A stretch of 64,000 nt of DNA from Rhopalosiphum padi. Taxonomy: Eukaryota; Arthropoda; Insecta; Hemiptera; Aphididae. A program made the position numbers and the translations under genes. The DNA lies in assembly GCF_020882245.1 (NCBI RefSeq), contig NC_083597.1, positions 2,576,581-2,640,580 of the forward strand, in the 5' to 3' direction. Shown one piece after another: positions 22,531-36,232 of the stretch. Each line of letters begins with the position of its first letter. The first letter of the stretch is position 1. The notes under the pieces were generated by a model. That model had not been told where the DNA came from and did not search any database. It was given only the letters and a program-made list of their open reading frames with translations.

Positions 22531-22960
22531 CATATTATGCAAGCGTATATTATTTAGGTATAACAATGGCGCCAAAAGCCGGAAGTCTATCAGTGACAGG
22601 ACGGTAGGGAGTTCTGAAACTCATTAAGTCAAATCTATAATACTTAATAGTAATAAACAAAATAATAATTATAATATATACGAGTATCATTTTAAATTTT
22701 TAACAATGTGATCACTTACGGATCCAAGTCTATCCATTCCCCCTCCCACTCTTTACCCAACTCATACCATCACAATCTTTAAATGGAACTATGGAAGATA
22801 CAATTGCGTCTTTTGTAACGTACGAATTCTAATCAATAACGAGTTCCGGACTTGATCATTTCAGCTTAGCGGTCATTTTTAGCAACGGCGCGACGTATAA
22901 ATGATTTTGAGTTTAATTCAATCGTTTAAACATTAAACACTATACGTATCTAGGTGCTGG
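22531..22960. other. Spacer before the 23-kb promoter
   Basis: AT-rich with a pyrimidine-rich segment at about 22730-22770. No gene seen. Confidence 0.5.
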
Positions 22961-22961
22961 G

Positions 22962-23001
22962 TATATAAAATAATACCCACAAGAGCCGTGGGTCTCTCAG
23001 T
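22962..23001 (+). promoter_or_regulatory. Candidate core promoter: TATATAAAA plus TCAGT
   Basis: TATATAAAA at 22962-22970 and initiator TCAGTT from 22997 (A at 22999). Measured from the TATAAAA core (22964) the spacing is 35 bp, slightly long but acceptable. Sequence becomes CpG-richer immediately downstream. This is the second-best TATA/Inr pair in the window after the cuticle gene. Confidence 0.4.
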
Positions 23002-23110
23002 TCAAATAGTCCGTGTTTGTAAAGACGTGACACGAAGTAAACACAGATATTCGTGTGTTTATGATGGTACGCGTCCTTGCGCTCGTTCCGAGGACTCTGT
23101 AAAGTGTGTA
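22999..23110 (+). other. Candidate first exon downstream of the 23-kb promoter
   Basis: The first ATGs after the inferred start site (23060 and 23063) open the short frame MMVRVLALVPRT. This resembles the start of a signal peptide and meets a donor-like GTAAAG a few nucleotides before its stop codon. A very early donor, GTACGC, also follows the second ATG directly. Insect cuticle and secreted-protein genes commonly split the signal peptide with an early intron. No matching second exon could be established; an acceptor TTTTTGACAG before ATGACT at about 23651 is one weak possibility. Confidence 0.25.
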
Positions 23111-23173
23111 TGTATAGTATATTATACCTTCCATAAAGATAATTATAGTACATTTTACGGTCTCATCGAGTAG

Positions 23174-26100
23174 AAACGGTCCATTGTTTGTGTACACATT
23201 TGAGCGCGAATGATTATACGGGACTTAGGCGCATTCGCGTTTTCAAATTCTCGTAATTTTGGTTTTTACAAACAAAGAGTGTGGAAATACGTTTTATCGA
23301 TTATCGTCACGACACTTCGCCGTGTATCGCGGCGATGATCGCCCGGAGTTGAGATAATAATGATAATAATAATATTGTCTTTGAACAATTCTATAGCCTT
23401 AAAAAATACCATCTGAAACTTATGCAACCAAACGAGGCCATAAAATATAAATATATTTATACCTATTTAAATATAAATTATATTATTTAGATAATTTAGT
23501 TGCGTTCTCTCTAATATTATTGTTATTGAGTAATAATGTAATCCAAAATGTCTATTATTATTTCAATTATTTTAATTCTGAAACACTTCGATAAGATGTC
23601 ATTGAATGCGAAATAATAGTGTTAATTATTAAATTCTTAATTTTTGACAGATGACTAGTGCAAGGACATATTGTATTATTATCGAATTAAGAATTGTTTA
23701 TTGTATTAAATATTCCCTCGGAATATTATTAAAACTCTGGACCAACAGAATTATATTAGTAGACTGAAGGGTCAGCGGCTGTATCAGTGGCACTTGTCCG
23801 CGTGTCTATCATAATATTTGTGATTTGTCCACGTGTTCCTTTGACATATGCGCATTGCGTATTGAAGACTGACTACTGAAAGTAATAATTTTACTATATA
23901 TACACATAAAAACCAATTTTAACAGATATATAATACTTAAAAATGTTTAAGAGAAATTAAACTCATTTATTCAAACATACATACCTAGTTTAAAAAAATG
24001 GCGATACAATTTCATCAGATATACTGAATAAATATAAATATATTTATATTGACTACAATATTAAACTATATTTGACTAACTCAATTTTCTAACTCCAAAA
24101 ATTATTTTAATAAATTATTTTTGAAATATTATTCAAGAAAATAAAATAAATCTTTTTAATTTTATGAAAACATAATATAATACAACATAGATAATTATAA
24201 GTCTTTTAGATCTTCATCGAATAAAAAGTTTTGTACATCATCACTAATCGAGTTGCACTGTGAAATTCGAAAATTAAATAAGCAAAATTTAAAAAATATG
24301 TTGATCATAAACTAGTTATGGAAAGACATAAACATATTTTTCTTATTTCTACCTATTTACGTTTTTATTATATTATAGTATCGTTAGAATGTTTATAAAT
24401 CGTGTGAAACGCATAATATATTTTATTTACTGCTGTGCACTTATTCTTTACCCAATTGGCATTTGGTTTTACGATACTCGAGTTTAAACATTAAAAATAC
24501 ATAAATCTTACCAATATAAGATAATAGTGGTAATTAGTAATAATCCATCTACCTACATTAAATTTAAAATCCTATTTATTTCGATGAAAATTAATTTTAA
24601 GATTAATAAAATCTTACCACGTTTTGAATAAATATGTATAATAGAATTGCTTATAAAATATGTATTTAGTATTGAAAAATAATGTTATTACAACCGTAAT
24701 ATTATAAAATGTTAACACAAATAAAAATATAAAAAAAAATAAATTTATTATGGTTAAGTAAAAAACATATAATGAAATGTAACATTTCTGCGTTTAATAC
24801 CGACATCATAGACCGCATAAAAAATAAGCTTGTAAAAAAAAAAATAACTGTCGTCTCTAATTATTCATGTTTAGGACCCTTTTTCGTAAATGCATGTTAA
24901 CGGTTAGTTTCAATTAAAATATTACCCGTTCCCCGCCGTATCAACCCTTTTTTTATGCATTCAAATAAGTGGTTTCAAGGTTCGTCAAATGTTTGATCCA
25001 CCGCGCCCCACGCCCCCATCCACCAAAACATATTAAACTGAAGCGATGATAGGTACAGCACAGTGTATAATATGCGTATACACAATACGATTTTTATAGT
25101 TCAATGGTTGACAACAATGCACGTATGAGTAAACAAAACAGATGTTCAGTGCCTTGGAAGCTAGGCATTTCTACTTACAGACGTGTCCACGGTAATTACT
25201 ATTAACGATAACCCGGCGCTACGATAGCCCCACTGAAGTCAAATTGTAATCAATGGGTATATTATTTTTGTGATCGAGTATTTCATTTGCTGTGTAAATA
25301 ATGAAAGGTGTTTGTGAAAAGTTTCTAATTTAAAATTTTACAATCAATGGTTAAGCTTTGAAGGTTTTACTGGTTATAAATCCTATTTTAGTTTGTCTTA
25401 TAACCTATAAAGAATTAAAGAATTGTTGATTAAGTTTACTATTAATTGTCTTGTCTTTAAAATTAAACGATTTAATTTTAAATTATATTTAATAGTACCT
25501 ACTTAATAGTAATGAGTTCAATAATTTATTATCAAAAATAAATCTTTAGATCTATTGTTTACACAGGTGCCTATGCGAAATCTATTAAATTTCATTTTAT
25601 TCATGAATTAATACACATTACACATGTCAAATAAATAAACTTATTATAACTAAATTTTAATAATTTATACATACAATATTATTAAATTAAACATTTGTAT
25701 ATTAATTTACAGAAATTAAAGATATTTATAAATATTAAAGAATAAAAATTGTCTTTAATAATATTATCATAAAAACATCTATGAATATTGCTCTATAATT
25801 TTAAAAGTATGCGTAGTACTTATATACTAAAGTTATCTAAGACAGTGATCTGGATCCTAGCATTACATTTTGGATATTTTTTGAAAACATTTTACTCCAC
25901 CCTATAAGTACTTTCAAACGGATGTCAAACTTTATTCGGCACCCCTTCAATATGCCATTCTGGTGTTCAGTTGACCGAAAGATAAGAAGTGAAGACCGAC
26001 TAAAAATCTCCTTGTGACATTGAGGGTTGGGTATAACTCGGGGTTGAGTATTTCATTGGGGACAATAGAAAATCCTACAGATTAGCGAAACACATTTTAT

Positions 26101-29100
26101 TTTGTAAGATTTTCCCACCACGCATCTGAATCAGATAACCTAGGCGAAGCTTTATTTTGAAGATTCCGCGAACCACGAAAAACAAAAATTTAAAGTAAAA
26201 AAATGTAATACTGTATGTAAACGCGTCTAAATCAAATATAGTTAATCCTAAATCTTCTACAAGCATAATAGTGTATAATAAAAAATATTAATTTTATTAG
26301 AACTATATAATTGCTTGTAAATACTAAATAGTTTAATTAACAATTCAAGCATTTCGATTATGAACCGTTCAACCGTTTTAACTTACACAACGGACTTGTT
26401 CTATTTTAATTAAACATAATTGAAGAATTTAATATTCAATGTCACGGTGTAGTTTATGATTACTCCCTTTAAAAATCTATTGGAATTATGAATAATATAA
26501 GTAGTAAAAATGCATATCTAATAAATAATTTTAAATAAAAAATAATAATAATTAAATTTAACGATTTAAGATTTAAATTATCCGAAATAATATGGAAATA
26601 CCCACGCAAGAGTAACTATAAAATTAAATTAACTGTGATGAAACAAATAAAAACTTACTTTTAGTATTAAATCAATTTGTTCCAAAAATTATACATCCAA
26701 AGTAAAATAACATTTTACATCGACGCGATAACAAGACGTAGTGATATAGTTGAGAACATTAATATTTATTGTAGATTATTTCATATGTAATTAAATAAAC
26801 CTAATTAATATTAAAAAAATAAATAAATATAAACGTTTAACTGTAATACTTTTCTATACTTTAAATCTAAATATTTGTACGACGAAAACAACGTTGGGTG
26901 GTAACGCCTTAGCAGTACGGTTACAAACAATTGAAGTCAGGAAGTGTTTGATTATGCGTAATTTTCAGCTCACTACGATTTTGGTACGTATTTGATGTAA
27001 TAAACTTGAAACTTTTATGTGTTATAAACAGCATAATGTCTCAGAACATTTCGGGTGCATTCACTATTTATGTACTTTTGGCATATACACATACTATGTT
27101 ATTCATTTCCGGATGTATTTTAATGTGCCGTGAAACGTAGAAATGCAATGTAAATAAAAAGTGACAAATGCATTTTTTTTTCATTGTAAAGTATCACTAT
27201 AGTTTCTGTGTATGAAAATAGAGCGTTATTATATTATTTACGTACTATAAGTATATGTATTATTGTACCTATAGTTTAAAAATTGAACTAAATAATATAA
27301 TCTTATAATTCAATTGTTATTCTATATTTAGTACTTAATACCTATACCATATTAAAATTATTATCTTGAAATAAAATACAAATATAAGTACAAGGAAATT
27401 ATTTAAAAAATTATCACTCACCTTCTTGAAAAGTATTACATTTTTCATAATATTTTTTTTATTATTTCCAAGATATTACAAAACAATATTTAAAAAAATA
27501 AATTATAATTTTTACTATTTTTATCCTTAAAATTATTAAACTTTTTATTTTATTTGTAAATTATTTAATGAACTATTTTTTACTCAAAAACAATTGTGAT
27601 CAAAGATTAAAAAATTAAACAATATCTTGTTATTAAAAAATTGAATCTTAAAATAATAAAAACTAATAAAAATAATAATTATAAAGTATGTAAAAAAATG
27701 TCCAAAAACTTCAACATTTTTTGAAAAAATGATTGCTTACATTTAAATGAATCATCATATGTATTTTTTTTAAACGTATTTTAAATAGAAGATAATTAAT
27801 GTATGCTTTATTTTGAAGCAGGCCTTTCATCATCTATAGATACTTATATATTTTATAATGTTTATTTTTTTAGAGTTATTTTTTTATTTAATCGTCTTAT
27901 TAATATTAATACTTAATATTTTCTTTATTTTTATTTTTTATCAATATGAATTATGACAATATATAATGAATAACGATTACAAAAAATTAAGTATTATATG
28001 AATATATCATATTATTAAGAACCAATATAATCACAATGCGCTGGATACCATCCAAACTATATTTTGTATTTATTTATACGAAAATGTACCTATACAACAT
28101 TTACAAAGAATGTAAACGTTCTACACACTGTTCTGTGTTCATTGTCATATCTCACCTTATTCTATTGAATATAATATACCTATATTTCACACTGTACCTA
28201 CCAACAACAATTATTATAATATTAACAATGCAAAGGTTTCAAATAGCTCTTACAAACTAAATTACCATATTTTTTAAATCAAACATAAACCATACATACT
28301 ACGTTATATCTTTATTATTTAAATATTTGGTACTTACTAAATTTGGATTAACGCGCACTGGAAGATACATATATTCATTTTTATTACATATTCATATCTA
28401 ATGGATATTTAGTATTTAGTTGTCTAACCTCTATTAAAAAAAAACTCTGAATTACAATCTATGATATAAACTAACGTATAAAACTATAAAATACTTGAAT
28501 AAGGTGCTTTATTTTGAATGTTCCTACACACAATTATAAAATATTGAAAAAATCTATTCAAAAGAAAATAATATAACTACCTATTCTGTTACACATTATA
28601 AGAATCATATTATTATTAAAACAACTGACAAATTAAACTATTAATATTAAGTAAATATTGGTAACAGAACTAAATAGTACGTATTTTAATTTTCAATTTA
28701 ATAATATACATTTATATATTATCTGGTTCTAGTTTTAAATAATATACTTTTTTTTATTAAATTATTAATTTATTAGTTATTAGTTATTACTTATTAATTA
28801 TTATTTAATTATCGGTATTTATTACATATTATACTATTCTATATATTTTGCTGAGTATTAAATAATGTTAACAGATACTATATTATATAAATTATTATTT
28901 ATCTCACCTAACATGAATAAACAGTAATTTATAATAAAATAATAAGTATTTAAATTAATTACAAATATTTAAGTATAGAATCATTATAGAAAATAGATTA
29001 GAATAATTCATATAAGATTTGAGGTATTTTAAAAATAATTATAAATGTATTTAGTGGTAATCCTAAGATAGGTAATATCAATGTTTGTTTAGAATCACAT

Positions 29101-31442
29101 ACCTATTGCCAACAATTTTTTTTAAATAAAATGTTTTCATTTCAATGTCTCATTAGTATGATTTATATTTTATTCATCACTTATTAATATTATAACAGTA
29201 GTTCAAAGTACATAAATTAAAAAACAAACTATATGAATACAAAGTGTTTAAATCAAGATTAATAATGTACTTATTAGTTATCAGTAAACGTTATATTATT
29301 TAATGTTTATTTAATACAATTGTTATACAAACTTAGTATTGACCCAGGGTGAGCATTAATAACATTAAGTTTAAAAGCAACAACTAAAATATTCAATAAA
29401 GTGTTTTGATATTATTGCATTTGTTACAAAAATAAAGTGTCTTTGGATATTTTGAAGGGTTCTTATTTGGATTTAGACGTTTCAATAGCAATGTTTTCAT
29501 TCTTTTATTTTTTCATACCGACTTGTCACGTACATAGGTGTTCGAATAATGCGAAACGTTACCAAAGTTTAATCGAATGGAATAAGTTTAACTATTTTCG
29601 AAAGTTTTTCTATTAGTTTCAACTTAGAATCAATAGGAAAAAACCTGTACCCCAATGTTAAAAAGTATAAGCATAAAAATTATTTTCTTATATATTATAT
29701 ATTATTATGCCGGAAAATGGTTTTTAACATCGATAGACGTTTTTAAATGTAAACTTTAATTTACTTTTGGTAAGTTTAATTTAAAAAATAATAACTTATT
29801 AGTTATTACCAAATCACAAAATTATTGATTAGACCACATATTATATTTAAAATATTAATATAAATATTGAATTTTAGAAAAGTAATATTGTTTTTAATAT
29901 TAGGTTCATACATAAATATGTATACGTCCATTGAAAAACTTTATTGAAAGAAATGATTTTTAAGAATCTGTAGTAAAACGTTTCTTAATAATCCAATAGA
30001 TCAATTCATTAGAAACATTTTAATATGTGTAAATTTTATAGTAGTAAACGTAAATGTGGATTTTCTATATAAAAATATATTCATTCATCCAATGTATATT
30101 CTAATTTATTAGAAAATTGTGGAAAGTTAAGTTCATATAGATTGATTTTTAAATTTATAAATTTATAATTATTCTCGTAGATAAAAAAAATATCTATGAC
30201 TGAAATAATTATTGTTATTAATAATATTATTAGGTACCTGCATAACACATGTTTTTAAATTTCTATAAAGAATATGACTAATTATATTATAGAATTGTTA
30301 AAGAATGTATATATATTTTAACTTAATATATATGTTTACTTATTACTAAGGTTTATTACTTTATTAGTATACAACTCAAATATAATATGCTTTAATTAAT
30401 TCACGTGTAAAATAATAATATATAAACTATAAAATACAAAGCATTTATAATACAATTTTGATGCAAATATTTCAATAAAATTATACTTAAATGCAATGAG
30501 TGTTATACAATTATTTTCAGATTGCTATAAATGAATAATTATTATGATAATTTTCCTACATTAGTTTTCCCCATTATTTAAGAATTAAGTTTTATTAAAT
30601 GGATGATACCCCTAAATTATTTTTTTTATTGCTGTATATAACGATTATTATTTTATTTGTTTTAACTTTAGTATTTTTATTAATTCAATTTAAACTGAAT
30701 AATATATTATGTAAATTTATTAAGTTTAAACAATTAAATAGAAAAGGTTTGAAATTATTATGATATTATTGATATTTTAAGTACACTGCAGTTATAATTG
30801 ATGTATTTTAGATCAGAGTTGACTTTTAACATATTTTATACTATAAAATATACTAAGCGTATAAAATACACTTATTGTCTTATTATTTTCATAATAAATG
30901 CATATTAATAATAAATACACATACAAATATTATTCAGTTTAGAATAAAAGCATAAATGGTTCGTTTAAAAGAAAAAATCAGTTTCAGGATTAACTAATAT
31001 TTTTGTACGCATGTAAAAAAACATAAAATGTTTAAAGAAATATAAGTTATAAACAAAATGTTATGTTAAAACATATTATATTTAAACATTTTTTTATAAA
31101 TTGAACTCAGTTTTTAAACGTTTTTCAAACTGAATAATTTATTATTGGTTTCAAACATAAAGCCATTTATTAATGAGTGATTCGTCCTAATCCCATTTAC
31201 TTACTAAATCATTACATAGAAAAAGTAAATATAATTATCTGTATACCTATATTTTTTTTAGTTAATTAATTAAATTAATTAAACAAATGGTGATTGAATA
31301 TAGAAATATAACAAAATAATGTTTGAGAGTGTGTGTATATGATTTAAGTCAGTTTTAAATTTAAATATCACTAGGACATTTTTAAAATCTATCTTGCCCA
31401 CTTGTTGAACCATCCGTAAAACAATTGGATAAAACAATTGAA
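23174..31442. other. Large AT-rich desert
   Basis: Over 8 kb without a supported gene. CpG-richer sequence continues to about 23340, and a composition shift occurs at 25840-26270 (listed separately). A plus-strand ATG frame at 28036-28260 (74 codons) and others are within chance expectation. No intact mobile element was recognised. Confidence 0.6.
25840..26270. other. GC-shifted segment with a minus-strand open frame
   Basis: This segment is less AT-rich than its surroundings. A minus-strand ATG frame at 26075-26266 (63 codons) has a hydrophobic middle and a basic C-terminal part (RGIFKIKLRLGYLIQMRGGK). Sharp edges against the desert suggest an old insertion, possibly a mobile-element remnant. 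No terminal repeats or family motifs were identified. Confidence 0.2.
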
Positions 31443-31506
31443 CCGGAAAGTATAATATCTTTTCGCACTACTATCTGGTTAGTGCGCTATCGATATACTT
31501 ATCCGG
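31443..31506. ncRNA. Candidate structured RNA: two-stage hairpin 1
   Basis: Outer arms CCGGAAAGTATA (31443-31454) and TATACTTATCCGG (31494-31506) pair over 12 bp with one bulged base. After an internal loop, CGCACTA (31464-31470) pairs perfectly with TAGTGCG (31480-31486) around a 9-nt loop. About 19 paired bases in 64 nt suggest a precursor-like or regulatory hairpin, or a cruciform. Sequence match to known miRNAs was not recognised. Confidence 0.3.
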
Positions 31507-31601
31507 ACCAGACTATAGTAGCCTTATAAGCTCCTTATGAGTCTCCCGTCGAGAAGTACATATATATAATAATACTATGTATCCATTTTATACGAGTGGA
31601 G

Positions 31602-31629
31602 TATAATAATAATAATAAAAATAATAATA
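31602..31629. repeat. (AAT)n microsatellite
   Basis: Interrupted AAT/ATA tract between the two hairpins. Confidence 0.8.
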
Positions 31630-31632
31630 GAG

Positions 31633-31692
31633 GGCGAAGAAATCCCCGAAAAATTGAAAGCTCTCATTCCCTCTTTCAATTCGTTCTTCGCC
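31633..31692. ncRNA. Candidate structured RNA: two-stage hairpin 2
   Basis: GGCGAAGAA (31633-31641) pairs perfectly with TTCTTCGCC (31684-31692). Inside, ATTGAAAG (31653-31660) pairs with CTTTCAAT (31673-31680) around a 12-nt loop, leaving an asymmetric internal loop of 11 against 3. It has the same two-stage plan and similar size as hairpin 1, about 130 nt away, within one GC-raised patch in desert. Confidence 0.3.
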
Positions 31693-32612
31693 TTTCATAG
31701 GTTTTTCCCACCATCTATCGACCAATCGACCGTAATACTCGTTGTAATCCTATTCCGGTGCGAACTAAACGAAATTGAATTCATGATTTTCCAATTCAGA
31801 TGATATATATATACAGAGTAACAGCATCTATGATAGGTTTATAATAAACAGAATGAGTTCTACAGTTATTATAGACATTTATAGTTCATATTTTAAAAAG
31901 TTTCCATTGGTTAATATTGTAAAGAGATATAATATATGAGAGTCCTGATGACATCCCTACTCCTATACTTCTGTATAAACATGTTAAACGTAATAATTAC
32001 ATTGATATTTGGTTAATACATTTGTATACATAAATATACTGTTAAAGTATCACCTAAACAATATTAATATAGATCAAGTGAAGAATTTTTTTTTTTAAAT
32101 AATACGTAAGACCTTTAATAAACTAAAATAAGAAAGAAAAGTAGAAACTAGAAAAGTAATTCAAATAAACATATTAAAATAATATAAAATATTATACTAG
32201 ACTCCATATCATAATTATTATATTATTTGTATTTTATAATAATATTAAAGGTAATAAAAAAGAACCATATTATGGTCGATGAATTATTATAAGTGCCTAT
32301 TGGCTGCTAATAGTATTTTTTATGTTGTACTAAATTATTATCGTGGAGATTTATTGGGAAATTTGTCATGTTGAAAATTTTTTAACTGCCATTTTCAAAT
32401 TAAATACAATTACAGAAGGTTTTAATAGAAAATAGTATGTTTAATTTTAACGGAGCAATTTTGATAGTACCCGTATTCTACAGGACGAATAAAAGGTAAA
32501 ATATAAAGAAGATAAACGAAAAATCAATTAATAATTACAAGTATAATTATAACTGGAATACCGTGTTGACAAATTTGTAGTTGCAGTGGTATTAGGCGAA
32601 GGAGTTTGATAT
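31693..32612. other. Spacer between hairpins and decayed fragment
   Basis: The GC-raised patch continues to about 31790, then AT-rich sequence. No open frame of note. Confidence 0.5.
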
Positions 32613-32774
32613 TCAACGGGGGAAGTGAAATTGGTCCTTCAAAACAGCCACAACAGCATCTCAGGAGTTAGACCCTATGATTTTGCTGTCCACCCAGAAG
32701 AACAGAACTGCTGAATTGTTAGGGAGTGCTGCCGACACGAAGACACCTGCTCCATTCGCACAGGATAAATATTC
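32613..32774 (-). pseudogene. Decayed coding-like fragment
   Basis: A minus-strand frame reads through 54 codons with a single in-frame TGA at 32661-32663. Before the stop it contains NGAGVFVSAALPNNSAVLFF and WVDSKIIGSNS; after it, DAVVAVLKDQFHFPR. GC content and residue variety differ strongly from the AT-rich flanks. No ATG opens the frame. It looks like a fragment of a formerly coding sequence, either a gene or a repeat. I do not recognise the family. Confidence 0.3.
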
Positions 32775-35700
32775 CTAAGTCGGGGAGCGTTCGTTGATAA
32801 CTATCTAATCATATATAGTACATAAATAAGTAATATAAATACAAAATAATTAAAAAATTTCTGTTTGGATTTTTTTAAACATAAGCTAAATTAATCCGTT
32901 TTACTGATTACAAAATATTAACAGTTAAAAGATTGCGTAATAATGTAATGCAATACATTTTGAATAAAAAAATATCGTCATAATTTGTTAAATTTATTGA
33001 TTTAACCTAAATTAAAACTAAAACTTAATAAAAAGTTTATTTTATTTCAATGTATTTTTATAACTGTTGAAAATTATTAACATATTTTACTTGCTTATAT
33101 TTGTATGCAGTTAAATAATTTGAATATTTCTGAAATCATTTATACTGCGTTTGCATATTAAAATTGTATATACAGTTATATTAATTTATTTAAAATATTT
33201 ACACTGAAGAATCAATACATACACGATTTTGATGGTATAATTTGAAGAGGATAACATACAATGATTAGGGGGAATATAAAAAGAGAATATTTTTTTTTAA
33301 TCAGATAAAAACCTGTATGCTTAGCAATTTCTTTTTTGAAAGCATTGAAAATCGGTTTTTAATGACGATGCAATTTTTTTAACGTGTTAAAATGTAAACA
33401 ATAACGTTATAAAGATACATTAGTACTTTTTTTTAATGTACAACATAATATGTCAATACTCGACGGTTATTCTTTTATTTTAATATACAGCTTTTGAATA
33501 ATGATATAGTAGAAAAAAAAGTAGACATTGTATCTTGATTTCTAAACAAATTTAAACTTTTTTAATCCTACAAAGATGTTGGAACCAAATTGTTGAATTA
33601 AATTCAAATATTAACTTTTAAAATTGAATCAACATATTTTCTAACAAATTGTATTTAAGACATTTTATTTTCATAATTACGTTTAAAAATTAAAAAGTTT
33701 AATGAAACTAGTGAGTAATTGATAAATTGATAAATCAATGTAGAAGAATTTAAAATAGATAATTTAAATTAATAAATATATAAAAAATTAAACATAAGGT
33801 ACATAACATTTAGAATCAAAAGTAGGTATATTGAATACGTTTTATTTGAACCACTATAACAGGATTAATTCATTAACATGATTAACGAAAGGAAATGCTA
33901 AATGAATAAAACATAATTTGTCTTTTAAATGGTTAAAATGACATTCCAAGCATAATATTAATAACATTCAGTGCGTATAATAATGACACAGGAAATGTAT
34001 CAACTATTTTCCCATGTCCTAATGACCATTGTTCGAAACTGCCCAAAGTCGTAGCTGAACAGGCAACAGACAATAAACAAAAAAGAAACAACATCCCGTT
34101 GCATGTGCATAGGCACCTTTTTAAAAAAGTACCCTATTTTTTTAAACACACATTATTATTTATTTTGTCCATTTTTCTCTTTCCCTCTCTCTTTAAATTC
34201 TCTTTTTAATTCAACATATAATAACAAAATATTAATAAAAAAATCCAAAACTGGAACTGACAGGGATACAAGAGCAATAATAAATAAACAAAACATATCG
34301 CATAACCGCACTATGTCACGAGCACCATAAAATTCACATGAAAAAAACTAAATACACGCGCGCGCTGCTCCAAACTCATTACAATAGTGTTATTTATTAT
34401 TATAATTTCCTTTGCAGTATGGGACGTGGGTTTTAATTTTACTAAAATCTCGCACTTTTCATCTTGTGTTTATTGAATTGTTCTATACATTGTCTATGTG
34501 TAAAGTTAAAATTACAATCATAAAATAATAATATAACTAAATATATACCAAATACAAAATTGAAAAATTAAAATATCATATTATTACAATTTCAAATTAT
34601 AATCAAAATTAATTAATACATTTAATCACTTATACTTAAAGTAGATAGAACATAATATTATGCACAATTTAGATAATCCAGAAAAAATATATTATATTTT
34701 GAAAGGAATAATTAACATTGTAATAAATTAATTTGGATTAGTATACCTATAGTTTTATGTATTTCAGTAACTTGCCTTGTGAATTGTGATTCGATCATAA
34801 ATTATTTTGAATGTTAAGTTGGCGAGACGAAAAAAATTCGATTAGTGTCATTTTAAATAATAATAAATACCAATGGGCTACAAGTTATGACTGAATACAA
34901 TAAATTTATATTTCTGATAATACTTCTAATATATGTTTGTATATTTTAATCACAATGTTATTTATTATATTATAATTATTATATTTTCAAATGTAAAATA
35001 GTAATATTTTAAAATATGTTAATCAGGTACTACTCTAAATTATTTTATTATAATACTTTTAATAGATACTAATTCATAACATGAATATATTAGTTTAAAT
35101 TGCGAAACATAAATATGAAAGCAAACCGACATAGATAACTATAACGCCTTACAGGTAACAGGTAGCTTAATATATTATCTCATATATTTGTAGTAAATGG
35201 ATATTATTTTTCTTCGCGTGTATCTACTAATTTACTATTCGCGTTGTACACTTAATATTTAACTTAACTTTATGAAAAAAAATAGGTACCTATAGTTAAA
35301 AAAGTTGTATCCTCCAATTAAATATTAAGGGTTTTATTTAAGGGTTAAAAAAAATTACTTAAAATAGAGAAAAATGGTTAAGTGGTTACACATTACACAC
35401 TTAACGTTACATACAATGTAAATATACTTTAAAATTAAAATTTTTTATGAATAATTTATTCAATATTTAAAAGGTGTAAGGCATTTTTTTTGTCGTTTTT
35501 ATGTTTATCAACTTTATAATATATTTATTTAAAATCTTTATAAAATACAATAATAAATAATAATTAATTATCTATCAGTTTATGCACTATTAGTTGTAAC
35601 TTATTACTCATTATATTAGTTTATTTTCTTTTTTTTTATTTAAATATTTAATGAATAGGTATAAAATAAATTTAATTTATGGATTATGACTTATCTATTA

Positions 35701-36232
35701 AATTACATAATTAATATAATTTAAATTTTGTAATATAATAATTAGAGAAAAATAATTACATAATATATTTTTTTTAAGGCGGTAGAAATGTTTTATGTAT
35801 TAAATTAAAATATATTTTATAACCTTAAAATTGATTTATAAACTGATTAATATAATACTGTGTTTATAACAAATGATATATATTTAATATTTTATAGTAA
35901 ATAAATGCTTAATTATGTAAATTATGCATTCTTAATCATATAAGTAGGTTAAAAATTCAATGCATACAATAGTTTTTACAATACACTTTGAAATATTCGC
36001 AGTAAAATCTGTAAAACCTATATAATATATTTTTTTCATTACTGATTACGTATTACTTATTACTGCATTCAATATTTATACTTTGGCCGTTCTTCGCAGT
36101 CGATTTAGATAATATGTAGCTCAACTAATCCAAATCCAACATGGCAACATAGAATTATTTATAGTAGAATTATTACTAGCTATTAGAATCAATAAATATA
36201 AGTACAACGACAAAAAATATAGAAACTGAGTA
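32775..36232. other. AT-rich desert
   Basis: No supported gene in about 3.5 kb. The frame at 34103-34330 starts at a non-ATG codon and is compositional. One TAGGTACCTA palindrome lies at 35283-35292. Confidence 0.6.

Noticed and set aside
28036..28260. 74-codon ATG frame
   Set aside because: Frames this long are expected many times by chance at this composition and the translation shows no recognisable feature.
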